A DNA stretch of 64,000 nucleotides, taken from the NCBI GenBank assembly GCA_016699165.1, contig CP064963.1, forward strand, positions 434,001-498,000, read 5' to 3'. The translations under genes were made by a program, and so were the position numbers. This document shows positions 48,831 through 58,551 of this stretch, in pieces; the stretch's first letter is position 1; every line of letters begins with the position of its first letter. Below the pieces are notes generated by a model that made no database searches, was not told where the DNA came from, and saw only the letters and a program-made list of their open reading frames with translations. The stretch is from Candidatus Melainabacteria bacterium. GTDB taxonomy: Bacteria; Cyanobacteriota; Vampirovibrionia; Obscuribacterales; Obscuribacteraceae.

Positions 48831-51013
48831 GAACCAAATAACGATTTCAAATCTTTGCTCAATGCAGCTGCGTGAACGGCGCCAGCATTATTGTATGCTG
48901 CAGTGTTTGCCACAGTGGTTGCTTGAGAAACAGAGCCAGGAATTGTACTTGGGTCAACTGAACTTACTGTATTAGGATTAGTCGATGGAGCCATGCTCTC
49001 GACTTGTGGATTCATTGCTTCGCTCTTTGGCGCTGGTTGCATTTGTGCGTCTTGCATATTTGGTACGCCACCCTCTGTGGTGCCGCCATCAGCTCCAGGA
49101 GTTAGACCTTGAGCTTGTGCAGTCTGGCTTTCCATCGAAGCGGAAGGCGCCATGTTTTGATTCGCGCCAGCTAGAGTTTCGCTGCCAGAATTAATTTGCA
49201 ATTGTTGACCAGGTTGAATGAGACTTGGATTTGAGCCAATAACATCTTTGTTCATGCTGTAGATGTCGCCCCAGTTTTTGCCCTCGCCAAACAATTTCTT
49301 AGATACGTTCCACAAATTGTCTCCAGGTTGGACAGTATAGCTAGAGGCTGAAGCGGTGTGAGCTACTTCAGAACCGCCTGCTGCAGGCATATTCAAATGA
49401 GAGCCTGTGTGGATTAAATTAGGATTTGAGCCAATCAAATCTTTGTTCAATGCATAAATTTCATTCCAACGATTGCCATCACCCAGATGATCTTTAGCTA
49501 GATTCCAGAGATTATCACCTTTTTGAATGGTGTAAGACTGCATTTCGCCAGTTACTTCTTGAGGGATTTCTTGAGCGACTTCGCTTACTTTAGGAGCTTC
49601 TGCAACATGGTGCTTAGGCGCTTCATGGCGAGCATGAACTTTTGGTGCATGATGAACTTGATGTTTAGGCGCTTCAACATGATGTTTAGGCACTTCAATA
49701 TGTTTTGGTGCTTCAGCCAATTGAGGCTTCAGTGCACTGGTTGAATCAGCTGATGCTGCAGGGGCAGCTTTAGCAACTGGCACATCGCCATGTGGTTTAA
49801 TTTGGTTTTGAGCAAGATTCTCAAAACTCAATTGCTTTGCTTTCAGTCCAGAAAGGCCGTTTGTATTTTGCGAAGCGGCTTGTGCAGCTCCATTTCCACT
49901 GCTTGCAAATTGCGATTGATTCATATTGAAATTAGACGCAATTTTGTTGCCGCCCATTGCATCGGGCACTCTGCCAGATGGACCGATATTAGAAGCATCA
50001 GACATAGAGGCAGTCTGAGCAGATGAGTCAACTGATTGAGAAGACATTTTGTAGCCAGCATCTTGGAAAGAAATTTGTGAGTTTGCGCTGGTATCAAGTC
50101 TTGGTACTTCAGCTGTCAGTGCGTTATTTGCATTCGATGCAAATGAGCTTGGGGTGTTGCTTGCGCTTATAGAATTAAGATTAGAAGTAGTGGAAGTTAG
50201 AGACTTTGAAGCGTGAGCTAAGCTATCTGAGAAAAGTCTTGAATGTCCGGCCATTTGCTCAGCCATGCTGTGACCGGTAAGCGATGGACCAGAAAGTGTG
50301 CCGTGACCCAAACCAGATTGCTCAAACATTGGTTTGTTCATTGAACCAATGCCATTTAATTTTTGACCAAAAGTTTCATGAATACGCATTTGATTTAAAG
50401 GCGCACCAGAAATTGAAGTATTTAATTTCATTGAAAGAAAATCGGAAGTGCTATGGAAATTCATGCCCGAGCCCATCGAGCCCATTGAATGTCCAAGTGA
50501 ATCAAAAATGGGTGCATGACCTGGCAACAAAGAAAGACTTGAGCCAAGGCTTTGACCCAATGTTTCACCGATTTTAGAAAAACTAGCGGCCGCTTGTTGT
50601 CCAAGCATCATGGGATTGAGCATTTCAAACAAATTGAAATTGCCTAGAAGAAAACTACCAAGCACTTCAAACAATGAGTGCATGAAGCCTAATGCTCCAG
50701 GCAATTTCATGATCATGCCAATTACAGGAGAAATAGCTTCGTTGACCTTGGCAATTAATGCCGCAGTAATAGAAGAGTCGCCACCTACAGGCTGAAGACC
50801 TGTGATTTCCATTTTGCCAAGTAGACCAGACTCAGCGCCAGTTGCGCCTTGAAAATATTGATGAGCGCCCATTACATCAGCTTTTGCAGCACCGCCCATA
50901 TTGGATTCCATGCTTGCAGTTGAAATTGCTCCGCCGAATTCCGGGCTGCCTGAAGCTGCGCCGATTGAGGCGTCTGGTGCAGCTGCTGGTTGGGAAACGG
51001 GGCGGTTTAGCAT
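48827..51013 (-). CDS. Large low-complexity protein with two LysM domains
   Basis: 728 residues. No Sec signal peptide is visible. Residues 80-210 have mild hydrophobic patches (V-I-G-M-I-M-K-L-P-G-A-L-G-F) in a Gly/Ser/Met-rich context, and the centre is Ser/Asn/Gln-rich. A His/Lys/Pro/Ala stretch at about 430-475 repeats E-A-P-K-H-H-V and V-P-K-H. Two LysM domains follow at about 493-545 (Y-T-I-Q-K-G-D-N-L-W-N-L-A) and 560-612 (Y-T-V-Q-P-G-D-N-L-W-N-V-S). LysM binds peptidoglycan or chitin, so export by another route is likely. Composition differs from neighbouring genes. Role unknown. Confidence 0.75.
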   Translation of the reverse strand: MLNRPVSQPAAAPDASIGAASGSPEFGGAISTASMESNMGGAAKADVMGAHQYFQGATGAESGLLGKMEITGLQPVGGDSSITAALIAKVNEAISPVIGMIMKLPGALGFMHSLFEVLGSFLLGNFNLFEMLNPMMLGQQAAASFSKIGETLGQSLGSSLSLLPGHAPIFDSLGHSMGSMGSGMNFHSTSDFLSMKLNTSISGAPLNQMRIHETFGQKLNGIGSMNKPMFEQSGLGHGTLSGPSLTGHSMAEQMAGHSRLFSDSLAHASKSLTSTTSNLNSISASNTPSSFASNANNALTAEVPRLDTSANSQISFQDAGYKMSSQSVDSSAQTASMSDASNIGPSGRVPDAMGGNKIASNFNMNQSQFASSGNGAAQAASQNTNGLSGLKAKQLSFENLAQNQIKPHGDVPVAKAAPAASADSTSALKPQLAEAPKHIEVPKHHVEAPKHQVHHAPKVHARHEAPKHHVAEAPKVSEVAQEIPQEVTGEMQSYTIQKGDNLWNLAKDHLGDGNRWNEIYALNKDLIGSNPNLIHTGSHLNMPAAGGSEVAHTASASSYTVQPGDNLWNVSKKLFGEGKNWGDIYSMNKDVIGSNPSLIQPGQQLQINSGSETLAGANQNMAPSASMESQTAQAQGLTPGADGGTTEGGVPNMQDAQMQPAPKSEAMNPQVESMAPSTNPNTVSSVDPSTIPGSVSQATTVANTAAYNNAGAVHAAALSKDLKSLFGS

Positions 51014-51138
51014 TTTGTGGGGGGGCTCGAAAATTACGGATTTATAGGGTTAATCTAGTCGCCACGACCATGCAAAGTCAACGCAAACATGGGAGAATTC
51101 CCACTTCAGAGTATGAATTACGTAGGGCCGTTTTTACT

Positions 51139-52401
51139 ATGATCACAATTAAGAGAAGCCAATTACTTGCTATGAGCCTTTTAACGCTCATGAGCGCTAA
51201 AGAAGCCTTTGCATTGGCGCCGCAGGCAAACAAAGCGGCAAAGCCTATAACTGCAACAGCAACGCCGACACAAGTAGCAGCAGTGCCTTTTGCCATGCCT
51301 TTGCTTGCCGAAAAGGGAAGAGCTTACAAAGCAGACCCAAATGAGGCTAATTGGTCCAGTTTTAGCACTGTTTTTAAATCATTTTTGTCCGATGCTCGCA
51401 CGTTGCGCCTTACTGCCAAACAGATTTATCAATCCAATCCAATTTTGACCGACCTGCGAGCTTCTGTGCTTGACGCACACGGAGTGAAGCTCTGGACATT
51501 TCCAGGCAACAAAGACAACCATTTCATTTTTGCCCAGAAAGCTTTTGCCCTATCCCCAGCTGGGGGCCCAGTGGCGGTAGATACACTTGAATATCCAGTA
51601 GATATAAATATTAATGACGCGCGTATTGTTCATTCAACCACCACCACTGTTGTAGTTGGTCCGCGCAACAAAAAACACACAACCGTGGTTGAAGGTCCTA
51701 AATTTCTTTGTATCACAGGCTATAAACGCACAGACGGTCAAATCTGGCTAAAGGCCTACAAATTAGCCGGCTCTGTGCTTGCACAAACGACCGAGCCTTT
51801 CGCGCATGTGCCTCTAAGCCTTTTGCAAGGCGGATCTTCGCGTGCATTTTTCTCTGGCAATAATCTTGTAATCGGGATGGGTCAAAGCGAGCCTGCCAGT
51901 TCGTCTGCAAATGGCGACACGGTCAAAACTCCTGTAACCAGCATCCCAAGCTCGTCTTCGTATCAAGTCGTTTTAAAATTCGAAGGCAACGCCTTTTCAC
52001 TGGCAGATAAGCCCCAAAATGACGGACCGCTCTCTGTCGCTCAGTTCTTCGTTAAGACCATTCTTGAAGGGCGTGCAGACATTGCCAAAACCTGGGTTTC
52101 TGACCCGGCGCTTGTTAACATCACCAAATACGCAGGTTTGCTTGGCAAAACTCCAGCAAAGCCCTACAAGCTTGTAGCCATGACTGTGATACCGGGCGCC
52201 AGTGTGATGGCAAGATATAGACTTGTCACTTATGAGTCTCAAGATCTAATAATCGATATAGGCAGAGTTAAAAAGGAAACCAAGGTGAAAGGCGTGTTTG
52301 TCGCTCCAAGCGATCCTGTGGCTCGCAATTTGAATGGGGTTCCAGTTGGAGGACCTGTGCCTCAACTGGAAATAACACCTACTGCAACACCTGAATCTTG
52401 A
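51139..52401 (+). CDS. Exported protein of unknown function
   Basis: About 420 residues. The frame is open much further upstream but that part is antisense to the LysM gene; ATG 51139 opens a good signal peptide (MITIKRSQLLAMSLLTLMSA). An ATG at 51070 is the alternative. The mature protein is rich in Thr, Ala and Pro. Its middle is beta-rich (V-H-S-T-T-T-T-V-V-V-G-P-R-N-K-K-H-T-T-V), and its C-terminal part has F-F-V-K-T-I-L-E-G-R-A-D-I-A-K-T-W-V-S-D, a pattern like a lumazine-binding/NTF2-type module. It ends with T-P-T-A-T-P. No assigned family. Confidence 0.6.
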   Translation: MITIKRSQLLAMSLLTLMSAKEAFALAPQANKAAKPITATATPTQVAAVPFAMPLLAEKGRAYKADPNEANWSSFSTVFKSFLSDARTLRLTAKQIYQSNPILTDLRASVLDAHGVKLWTFPGNKDNHFIFAQKAFALSPAGGPVAVDTLEYPVDININDARIVHSTTTTVVVGPRNKKHTTVVEGPKFLCITGYKRTDGQIWLKAYKLAGSVLAQTTEPFAHVPLSLLQGGSSRAFFSGNNLVIGMGQSEPASSSANGDTVKTPVTSIPSSSSYQVVLKFEGNAFSLADKPQNDGPLSVAQFFVKTILEGRADIAKTWVSDPALVNITKYAGLLGKTPAKPYKLVAMTVIPGASVMARYRLVTYESQDLIIDIGRVKKETKVKGVFVAPSDPVARNLNGVPVGGPVPQLEITPTATPES

Positions 52402-52455
52402 TACACTTTTTGAAGATAGTTCTAAATATATATACTAGTTAGATAGGTTACTGAT

Positions 52456-54384
52456 TTGTCTCAGTCCAGCCAAAATACACCCGAACAAGAGATTGATTAT
52501 GAAAGCGTCATCCCGGGTGGAAACGCGGCTTCCAATCAGACTTATCTCACCTTTGTTTTCAAAGAAGACCTCTTTCAAAAGTTAGACAGATTGGTTGAGA
52601 CTGCCAAGTTTGCCGACGGTCTCATTATTAACATGACCCAGGTAGGATTTTCCATCCCGATGGAAACTCTGTATAAATTCGCTTTCTATGCACAGCGCAT
52701 TTTAAAATCGCAGGGCGTGCTCATTTTTGTTAAAGCAGATGGTGCTATCACACTCACCAAAGATGATACCAGTGGCGGATTGACTCTAAACGTTTATGAC
52801 AGTCCATTTGGAATTTTTGCCCGACACCCACTGCTTGCCGATTATGTTTGTGCCACTGTAGCCGGTATCGACAGACGTCGCTTGCGCGAGGGCGGAAGCA
52901 CGCTTGCAAGCCATATTCTCTATAATTCCACGCCAGTACTTACCGAAGCAGGTCGTGGTATCAAAGATGATTTCTCACTTCCGGCTCCACAAAACTGGGT
53001 GCTGCAATTAATTGACGATTATTCAAGCATCGAGTCTATTATGCGCGCTCTAGAAAAACAAAGCCAGATCCCCCAAGACGAAGTGCTCAGGACTATTCAA
53101 GAATTGGAAGCGCAGAAATTCATTTTTCCAATTTTTCCACGTATTCAATTTTTATCTAACTGTTATCACAACAAAAAACGTTTTCGTCTAGGCAGATATC
53201 TGGTGGCATCTGGATATGTAAACGAATCACAATTGCAAGAATTGCTTGAGTTGCAAGAAGAAGAGGGCTGGGGCAGAACGCAGCGGACATATTTAGGATT
53301 ATTGGCTGTGCGAGCCGGTTATCTAAATACAAGAGCACTCGATATTTTGCTCGACGATCAGTTTTTATATGGTGGTTATGGCTCTGAAAAAAATGCCGAC
53401 ATCGGACAAGACACTCGCTCAATAAGTATTGAATCAGTTCGCGATTCTATGATTGGCTCGCTTGGCGCTATAGATGGTGCCGGTGTTTTGCAGTCGCTTG
53501 CCACCGCCAATAGAACCGGTGTGCTCACTGTCGAAAATAGACACAAAGTGTTTTCTATTGCTTTTGCTGCTGGTCATCCCACTAACGCAAAACTGAACAG
53601 ACTAGTCGGATACCACGCCGTCACTGAATTTTTAGTGGAGTGGACAGAAGGCATTTTTGTCTTCAAAGATAAAGCCTCAGCTGCTGATTTTGATGATGCA
53701 AGCAAGTTAAAACATTCACTCAATAAGCTTATGCTCGATTCGGCTTTGTATCAAGATCAGTCAAAGCAAATATTGAACAAAATGCCTGGCGCTAAAAATT
53801 GTGTGCTTGAGCGTGTCTGGAACTTTGATGCGCTGTGGCACAAGCTTGAGGGAGAGTCTCTTAAATTTAGCGATGATACTCCCATTACCAAAGAGGACAA
53901 AGTTCAAATCTTCAATCTGGTAAAACACATAGACGGACTCACCACGCTTGATGAAGTGATTCGTCTCTTCGATCATTGGCCTGCATACATGATTTTGCGC
54001 TCGGTAGAAGTGCTTTATTCAAAATCTCTCGTCATAGTCCAGAAATCGAGTCTCTTCAGACCACTTACAATTTTTCAGAAAATCACCCAGGAATTGGCAC
54101 CAATTTTTGGACCAGATAAGAACAAAGACTTGCTTGAATCAAGCTTGCACTATGTTCATGGCGACTCGATTGCAACCAAACGCTTCCACATAGATCACGA
54201 AGGCAGAGTAAGCGTCAATTTAAGCTTGGTCAAACAATCGGGTGCGTCCGCTTCAGCCGTACTTCTAGAACTAAGGCGCTGGATGGAAGCGTATCTTGCA
54301 TATTGCAGACGTGAAGTAGACACTACCGTAATTGATACCATTGTCACCCGAGTAATTGACTCGCATAAATACACAGTAGATTAA
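52456..54384 (+). CDS. MshEN-like plus PATAN (DUF4388) signalling protein
   Basis: 642 residues. TTG start, AGG 8 bases upstream. Residues about 28-120 look like an alpha/beta STAS-type fold. A winged-helix-like segment covers about 180-240. Residues 244-267 read R-L-G-R-Y-L-V-A-S-G-Y-V then L-Q-E-L-L-E-L-Q, exactly following the MshEN half-motif RLGxxLxxxGxxxxxxLxxxLxxQ; a second half lies at 280-302 (L-G-L-L-A-V-R-A-G-Y-L). MshEN binds c-di-GMP in pilus and secretion ATPases, but no ATPase domain follows. A DUF4388/PATAN domain (about 330-415) with R-T-G-V-L-T-V and C-terminal helices completes it. Cytoplasmic sensor or adaptor, inferred. Confidence 0.75.
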   Translation: MSQSSQNTPEQEIDYESVIPGGNAASNQTYLTFVFKEDLFQKLDRLVETAKFADGLIINMTQVGFSIPMETLYKFAFYAQRILKSQGVLIFVKADGAITLTKDDTSGGLTLNVYDSPFGIFARHPLLADYVCATVAGIDRRRLREGGSTLASHILYNSTPVLTEAGRGIKDDFSLPAPQNWVLQLIDDYSSIESIMRALEKQSQIPQDEVLRTIQELEAQKFIFPIFPRIQFLSNCYHNKKRFRLGRYLVASGYVNESQLQELLELQEEEGWGRTQRTYLGLLAVRAGYLNTRALDILLDDQFLYGGYGSEKNADIGQDTRSISIESVRDSMIGSLGAIDGAGVLQSLATANRTGVLTVENRHKVFSIAFAAGHPTNAKLNRLVGYHAVTEFLVEWTEGIFVFKDKASAADFDDASKLKHSLNKLMLDSALYQDQSKQILNKMPGAKNCVLERVWNFDALWHKLEGESLKFSDDTPITKEDKVQIFNLVKHIDGLTTLDEVIRLFDHWPAYMILRSVEVLYSKSLVIVQKSSLFRPLTIFQKITQELAPIFGPDKNKDLLESSLHYVHGDSIATKRFHIDHEGRVSVNLSLVKQSGASASAVLLELRRWMEAYLAYCRREVDTTVIDTIVTRVIDSHKYTVD

Positions 54385-54439
54385 GTCTTAATCTTAATAG
54401 ACGCTTGAAAATTGGCGAATTGAGGTAATTCTTCTATGT

Positions 54440-55237
54440 ATGGATATAGACGTTCGCCTCTTAGCACCTACAGCCACTTTGTTTGCAAGTGGGCTGGCTT
54501 CTTATTTGTGGCATTTGAACAGACCGCATAAGAAGCTATCTATGCGCTTGTTGAAGTCAGAGCCACTGATTAGTCTGCAAGGTCCGGCACGCAAAAAGCT
54601 TACAGTCCAGTACAACGATACTCTTGCTGAAGGCACGTATCTCTTGCATTTGGCAATTATTAATCAGGGCAATGTGCCGATAACTACTCAAGATTATCAG
54701 GCGCCCATAAGAATTGAAGTTAATCCAGAAGCAAATATTTTGGAAGCTTCTATCATCGAAACCTGGCCTGCAGATTTGGACCATCGACTACAGGAAAACA
54801 ATCTTGGTCAAAATCTCAGTCTTATTCAAGATAGAAATAAAAACATCATTCGTTTGCGTCCAATTTTACTTAATCCAAAAGATGAATTTGTGGTGCAGAT
54901 GTTAGTCGAGCGTTACGAAAATCGAATTGAAATCAGTCAACAAATTTCAGGCATCAAAAGAGTCGAGTTATTTGATGATTCAGAAAATCTGGCTCGAATT
55001 CTAGCTTTTAGCGGTGCTTTCATAGTGTTTTTTGCGTTGATTTTTTTAGATCCACAATTACCATTTGCAATTCGCACCCCGTCTATGCCATTTTTGCTAA
55101 TTGTTCTAATTGGCTTTGGTTTACATTACTCCGGCATGATCTGGGGCAAAAAGCGAAGCGCAGTGGGATTGCTCGGTTTGCAGATGTTTGAAAATTCCAA
55201 CATTCAAAAAGAAGTCGATCCAAAGGAAAGTCAATGA
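54440..55237 (+). CDS. Membrane protein with extracytoplasmic or cytoplasmic beta domain
   Basis: 265 residues. One helix at about 8-25 and a pair at about 193-208 and 214-236 flank a roughly 150-residue soluble domain with beta character (Y-L-L-H-L-A-I-I-N-Q-G-N-V-P-I, then L-L-N-P-K-D-E-F-V-V-Q-M-L-V-E-R-Y). The N-terminal R-P-H-K-K after the first helix suggests the middle is cytoplasmic. The 3' end overlaps the CHASE3 receptor gene as ATGA, so the two proteins are probably made together and may work as a membrane pair. Family not recognised. Confidence 0.65.
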   Translation: MDIDVRLLAPTATLFASGLASYLWHLNRPHKKLSMRLLKSEPLISLQGPARKKLTVQYNDTLAEGTYLLHLAIINQGNVPITTQDYQAPIRIEVNPEANILEASIIETWPADLDHRLQENNLGQNLSLIQDRNKNIIRLRPILLNPKDEFVVQMLVERYENRIEISQQISGIKRVELFDDSENLARILAFSGAFIVFFALIFLDPQLPFAIRTPSMPFLLIVLIGFGLHYSGMIWGKKRSAVGLLGLQMFENSNIQKEVDPKESQ

Positions 55238-56907
55238 GAATTAGCCAGCAGTTACAACTCTTTGCCGCCATCATTGTAGTTTCAATTGCACTTGTGGCAG
55301 GCACAGCATATTGGTCAGTGGTGGATTTTAGCGACCGTGGATTTCGAGTCGTAGACAGCATGTCCACTATGGAAAAAGTGCAGTCTGCATGTTTCCATTT
55401 AACTTATGCAGTGTCTAGTCAGCGTGAATATTTAATTACAGATAAAGATTCTTACCTAGACAGATATCGCGCTCAAGTAGATATTGCCAAAGAAATTTTG
55501 CGCACACTTCACGATCAAATAAAATCAGACCACGAAGAAATGATTATCTTTGAAAAATTTGAAGAAGCAATGTTTAAGCGCATCGCCTCGCTTGATGCAA
55601 CCACTGAAGCTTACGAAAATAAAGGTCAGCAAGAAGCTTTTAAGTTAATTCAAGACCGCGTTGGTTTGCAATATATGGAACAAGTAACTATTCTTGCATC
55701 ACAACTAATAGACTTTGAGAAGAAGCAATATACGTCGCTTGAAACACAATGTGAAGACAGCATGAAACTGGCGTTGATGACTATCACACTGGGATCACTT
55801 TTACTTGCGATGGTCATTTGTATTCCTTGTTATTTCATTTTCAAGGAATGTCGTCAGTCTCTCGACAGATTATTGCGTGCCTCAAGCAACGTAGCGCGTG
55901 AGCGCTTTGAGTCTCGATTAGAAGTCTCATCCAATAACGAATTTGGAGTATTGGGCAGATCAATTTCAAATTTGGCTGGATTACTCAAAGCTAAGTCATC
56001 CGAGCTAGATGCCACCAAGCAAGCACTTGAATCTGCTACCAAAAAATTATATCTGAGCGAAAAAGAAAACGAAATAATTTCCAAGTCTTTGGGCGAACTA
56101 AATGCTTTTGCTGAAGAAGAAATGCTTGAACTGAGACTTGGCACAGACTCGCTCAACAAAGGTGAGCGCGATTTGTCTGAATCAATTTCTCTTGCCGATC
56201 AATCCGGGACAATCATGCGCCAGGTCATGGACTTCTCGCGCGGAGCTAGAGTTTCTGCAGAAACTGTCAGTCATCATTCAAGTGATTTGACTCGTGACAT
56301 GCAAAATTTTATAGACAAAGCCGAGCATGTATCTAAGTCTGTCACTTCAGCCTGGCAAATATTTCCTGAAACAAAAGAACTTGTCTATCAATTAGAAGGA
56401 CTCGATAACGAACTATCCATGCTCGATTTGCTCACATCGGTCAAAGAGATGAAAGTTACGAGCGAAAATGAAGTGGTGGTGATTTCGGACCGACTGAAAG
56501 GTCTAAAAAACAGTCTTATGACAACCAGACGAGCTTTGACCATCAATATTTCGCAAATGCAGCAGACCATAAGAGAAGCGGTTGACTCATCTGCTGATTT
56601 TTCTACCACTTTGAAAGGTGCTAACCGCCACGTCGATTCAATGGCAAAAGAACTGGAGCCTCTGCTTGCAAGCACTTTCAGCTCCAGCTCTGAGCTTACT
56701 CATTTGGATCGCGTCTATCAACGCCTCTTGAATAGCCTGGACGACATTCGCTCTAGTCTTTCTGAGATTGGTGATTCACTATCAAAAGAAGAAGCATTTG
56801 CCTCAAGACTTAAGCTTCGGGCTCAAAATGCCTCACTACAGGCAGCCTTGCAACAAGACTTGGATAAATCGGACAATTTGGAGAAAGAGACAGCTTCTTT
56901 AGGATAA
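55234..56907 (+). CDS. CHASE3-HAMP receptor with long coiled coil and no catalytic output
   Basis: 557 residues. First helix at about 9-27; extracytoplasmic helical domain (about 35-175) with the CHASE3-like segment S-Q-R-E-Y-L-I-T-D-K-D-S-Y-L; second helix at about 181-202; HAMP at about 205-260 (N-E-F-G-V-L-G-R-S-I-S-N-L). The rest is a long coiled coil with Ser/Glu/Leu heptads. The conserved methyl-accepting hairpin tip is not recognised, and neither histidine kinase nor GGDEF motifs are present. It may signal by helix contacts to the co-translated membrane protein upstream or to a separate effector. Confidence 0.75.
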   Translation: MRISQQLQLFAAIIVVSIALVAGTAYWSVVDFSDRGFRVVDSMSTMEKVQSACFHLTYAVSSQREYLITDKDSYLDRYRAQVDIAKEILRTLHDQIKSDHEEMIIFEKFEEAMFKRIASLDATTEAYENKGQQEAFKLIQDRVGLQYMEQVTILASQLIDFEKKQYTSLETQCEDSMKLALMTITLGSLLLAMVICIPCYFIFKECRQSLDRLLRASSNVARERFESRLEVSSNNEFGVLGRSISNLAGLLKAKSSELDATKQALESATKKLYLSEKENEIISKSLGELNAFAEEEMLELRLGTDSLNKGERDLSESISLADQSGTIMRQVMDFSRGARVSAETVSHHSSDLTRDMQNFIDKAEHVSKSVTSAWQIFPETKELVYQLEGLDNELSMLDLLTSVKEMKVTSENEVVVISDRLKGLKNSLMTTRRALTINISQMQQTIREAVDSSADFSTTLKGANRHVDSMAKELEPLLASTFSSSSELTHLDRVYQRLLNSLDDIRSSLSEIGDSLSKEEAFASRLKLRAQNASLQAALQQDLDKSDNLEKETASLG

Positions 56908-56943
56908 AATAGACCTTCGTGATTATTCCCGTTAGGTGACCCG

Positions 56944-58551
56944 ATGAAGTTCGTTCAAGAAAAATCCACTTTAAGCTCGGTTAAAACTGATATTTTGGTA
57001 ATGCCTCTGCGTAAAAACGAGAAGGCAAGCCAGATATTAAAAGAAACAGACAAAAAATTCCCGCAGGCCCTGGCGCTTGAATTTGATAAATACTTACAGC
57101 TTGAAGGCTTCAAAGGAAGCTTGGGCGAAATAGTGATGGCGCCCTCTTTTGGGCAGATTCCAGCTTCGCGCATACTCTTTATAGGGCTTGGCGACAAAGA
57201 GGATACAACCTCCACACGTCGCGCTTTCGCCTCTGTGAGCAGAAGACTAAAATTGGGCAATGGTCACAATCTGGCCAATCTGGCTATCAGCCTTCCAGGC
57301 AACCCGACAGCTCCAAACGCTCCTAAAGCGTCTAGCAAAACAAAAACCAAAGCTAGCAAAGCAATTGCATCGCACGCTGAGCAAATTCGCCATGAAGATC
57401 AAGCAGGTGCTATGGTTGCTGCCATGGTCGAAGGATTGATTCTAGGCAGTTTTGATTTTGACAAATACAAAACAGTAGGCAAAAAGGCTCAAGCACAAAA
57501 GAGCAAAACCGAGCTGAAACTTTCAATTTTAGGGCAAGACGCACCAGCTAAAACCTTTAGCGATGCATGCCAGAAAGCTTCGGCAATTGGAGAAGCCACA
57601 AACTTTGCCAGACAACTAATTGCCGAACCGCCGGTCTTTATGACGCCGTCGCGCTTGTCTACAGAAGCAAAACGAATCGCCAAAGAAAACGGTCTAACCT
57701 GCCGCGTCATGGATGTACCCGAGCTTGAAAAAATGGGCATGGGCTCATTTCTTGGTGTCGCTCGCGGTGCGGATGAACCACCTAAATTCATAGTGATGAA
57801 ATATTCAGCAGGCTCCAATGCCAAGAAAACTGTGGCACTGGTAGGCAAAGGCATAACTTTCGATTCAGGCGGTCTATCACTCAAGCCATCGCTCAGCATG
57901 GAGCATATGAAATATGACATGTCTGGAGCGGCTGCAGTTATAGCTTGTATGCAAGTGATAGGTGAACTGAAGCCGGATGTGAATGTTCTTGGAATTGTGG
58001 CTGCTTGCGAAAATATGCCGTCGGGAAAAGCATTGCACCCGGGTGATGTGATTACTGCCATGAATGGCAAAACAATTGAAGTGAATAACACAGATGCCGA
58101 AGGCAGGCTTATTCTAGCCGATGCTCTTTGTTTTGCAGTGAATTCCAAAGTGGATGAAATAATAGACGTTGCCACCTTAACTGGTGCCATCGTGCAAGCT
58201 CTGGGTAGAGTCGCAGGTGGTGTCATGGGCAATAACCAGAATCTAATGGACAAACTGCTAAAAGCATCCGAGTCGGCTGGAGAAAAACTCTGGCAATTGC
58301 CTATGTACGATGACTACAAAGACTTCTTAAAGAGCGACATTGCCGACCTCAAAAACGCAGGTTCAAGAGGCGAAGCAGGCAGCTCCTGTGCAGCTATGTT
58401 CCTCAAAGAATTTGTAAGTGATTCAGTTGCCTGGGCACACTTAGACATTGCCGGAGCTGGTTGGTCGGACAAGCCGAAAGGCGAAGTGAACAAAGGTGGC
58501 ACCGCTTTTGGAGTCAGAACCATTTGTCACTATTTGACCTCTTTAAACTAA
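56944..58551 (+). CDS. pepA: Leucyl aminopeptidase, M17 family
   Basis: This two-metal cytosolic aminopeptidase trims N-terminal residues in peptide turnover. The catalytic domain has V-G-K-G-I-T-F-D-S-G-G, K-Y-D-M-S-G-A-A-A-V and the signature N-T-D-A-E-G-R-L with metal-binding Asp/Glu and catalytic Arg. Length (535) is at the upper end of the family, with a Lys/Ala/Ser-rich insertion around residues 125-150 in the N-domain linker. AGGTGA precedes the ATG. Its TAA directly abuts the ATG of the first kinase gene, so it probably shares the transcript. Confidence 0.95.
   Translation: MKFVQEKSTLSSVKTDILVMPLRKNEKASQILKETDKKFPQALALEFDKYLQLEGFKGSLGEIVMAPSFGQIPASRILFIGLGDKEDTTSTRRAFASVSRRLKLGNGHNLANLAISLPGNPTAPNAPKASSKTKTKASKAIASHAEQIRHEDQAGAMVAAMVEGLILGSFDFDKYKTVGKKAQAQKSKTELKLSILGQDAPAKTFSDACQKASAIGEATNFARQLIAEPPVFMTPSRLSTEAKRIAKENGLTCRVMDVPELEKMGMGSFLGVARGADEPPKFIVMKYSAGSNAKKTVALVGKGITFDSGGLSLKPSLSMEHMKYDMSGAAAVIACMQVIGELKPDVNVLGIVAACENMPSGKALHPGDVITAMNGKTIEVNNTDAEGRLILADALCFAVNSKVDEIIDVATLTGAIVQALGRVAGGVMGNNQNLMDKLLKASESAGEKLWQLPMYDDYKDFLKSDIADLKNAGSRGEAGSSCAAMFLKEFVSDSVAWAHLDIAGAGWSDKPKGEVNKGGTAFGVRTICHYLTSLN

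Noticed and set aside
50842..51138. N-terminal 99-codon extension of the exported protein at 51139
   Set aside because: Most of it is antisense to the LysM gene; it would hide a good signal peptide inside the protein.
57489..58253. 254-residue minus-strand ORF
   Set aside because: Shadow of pepA, whose catalytic motifs are intact in the plus frame.
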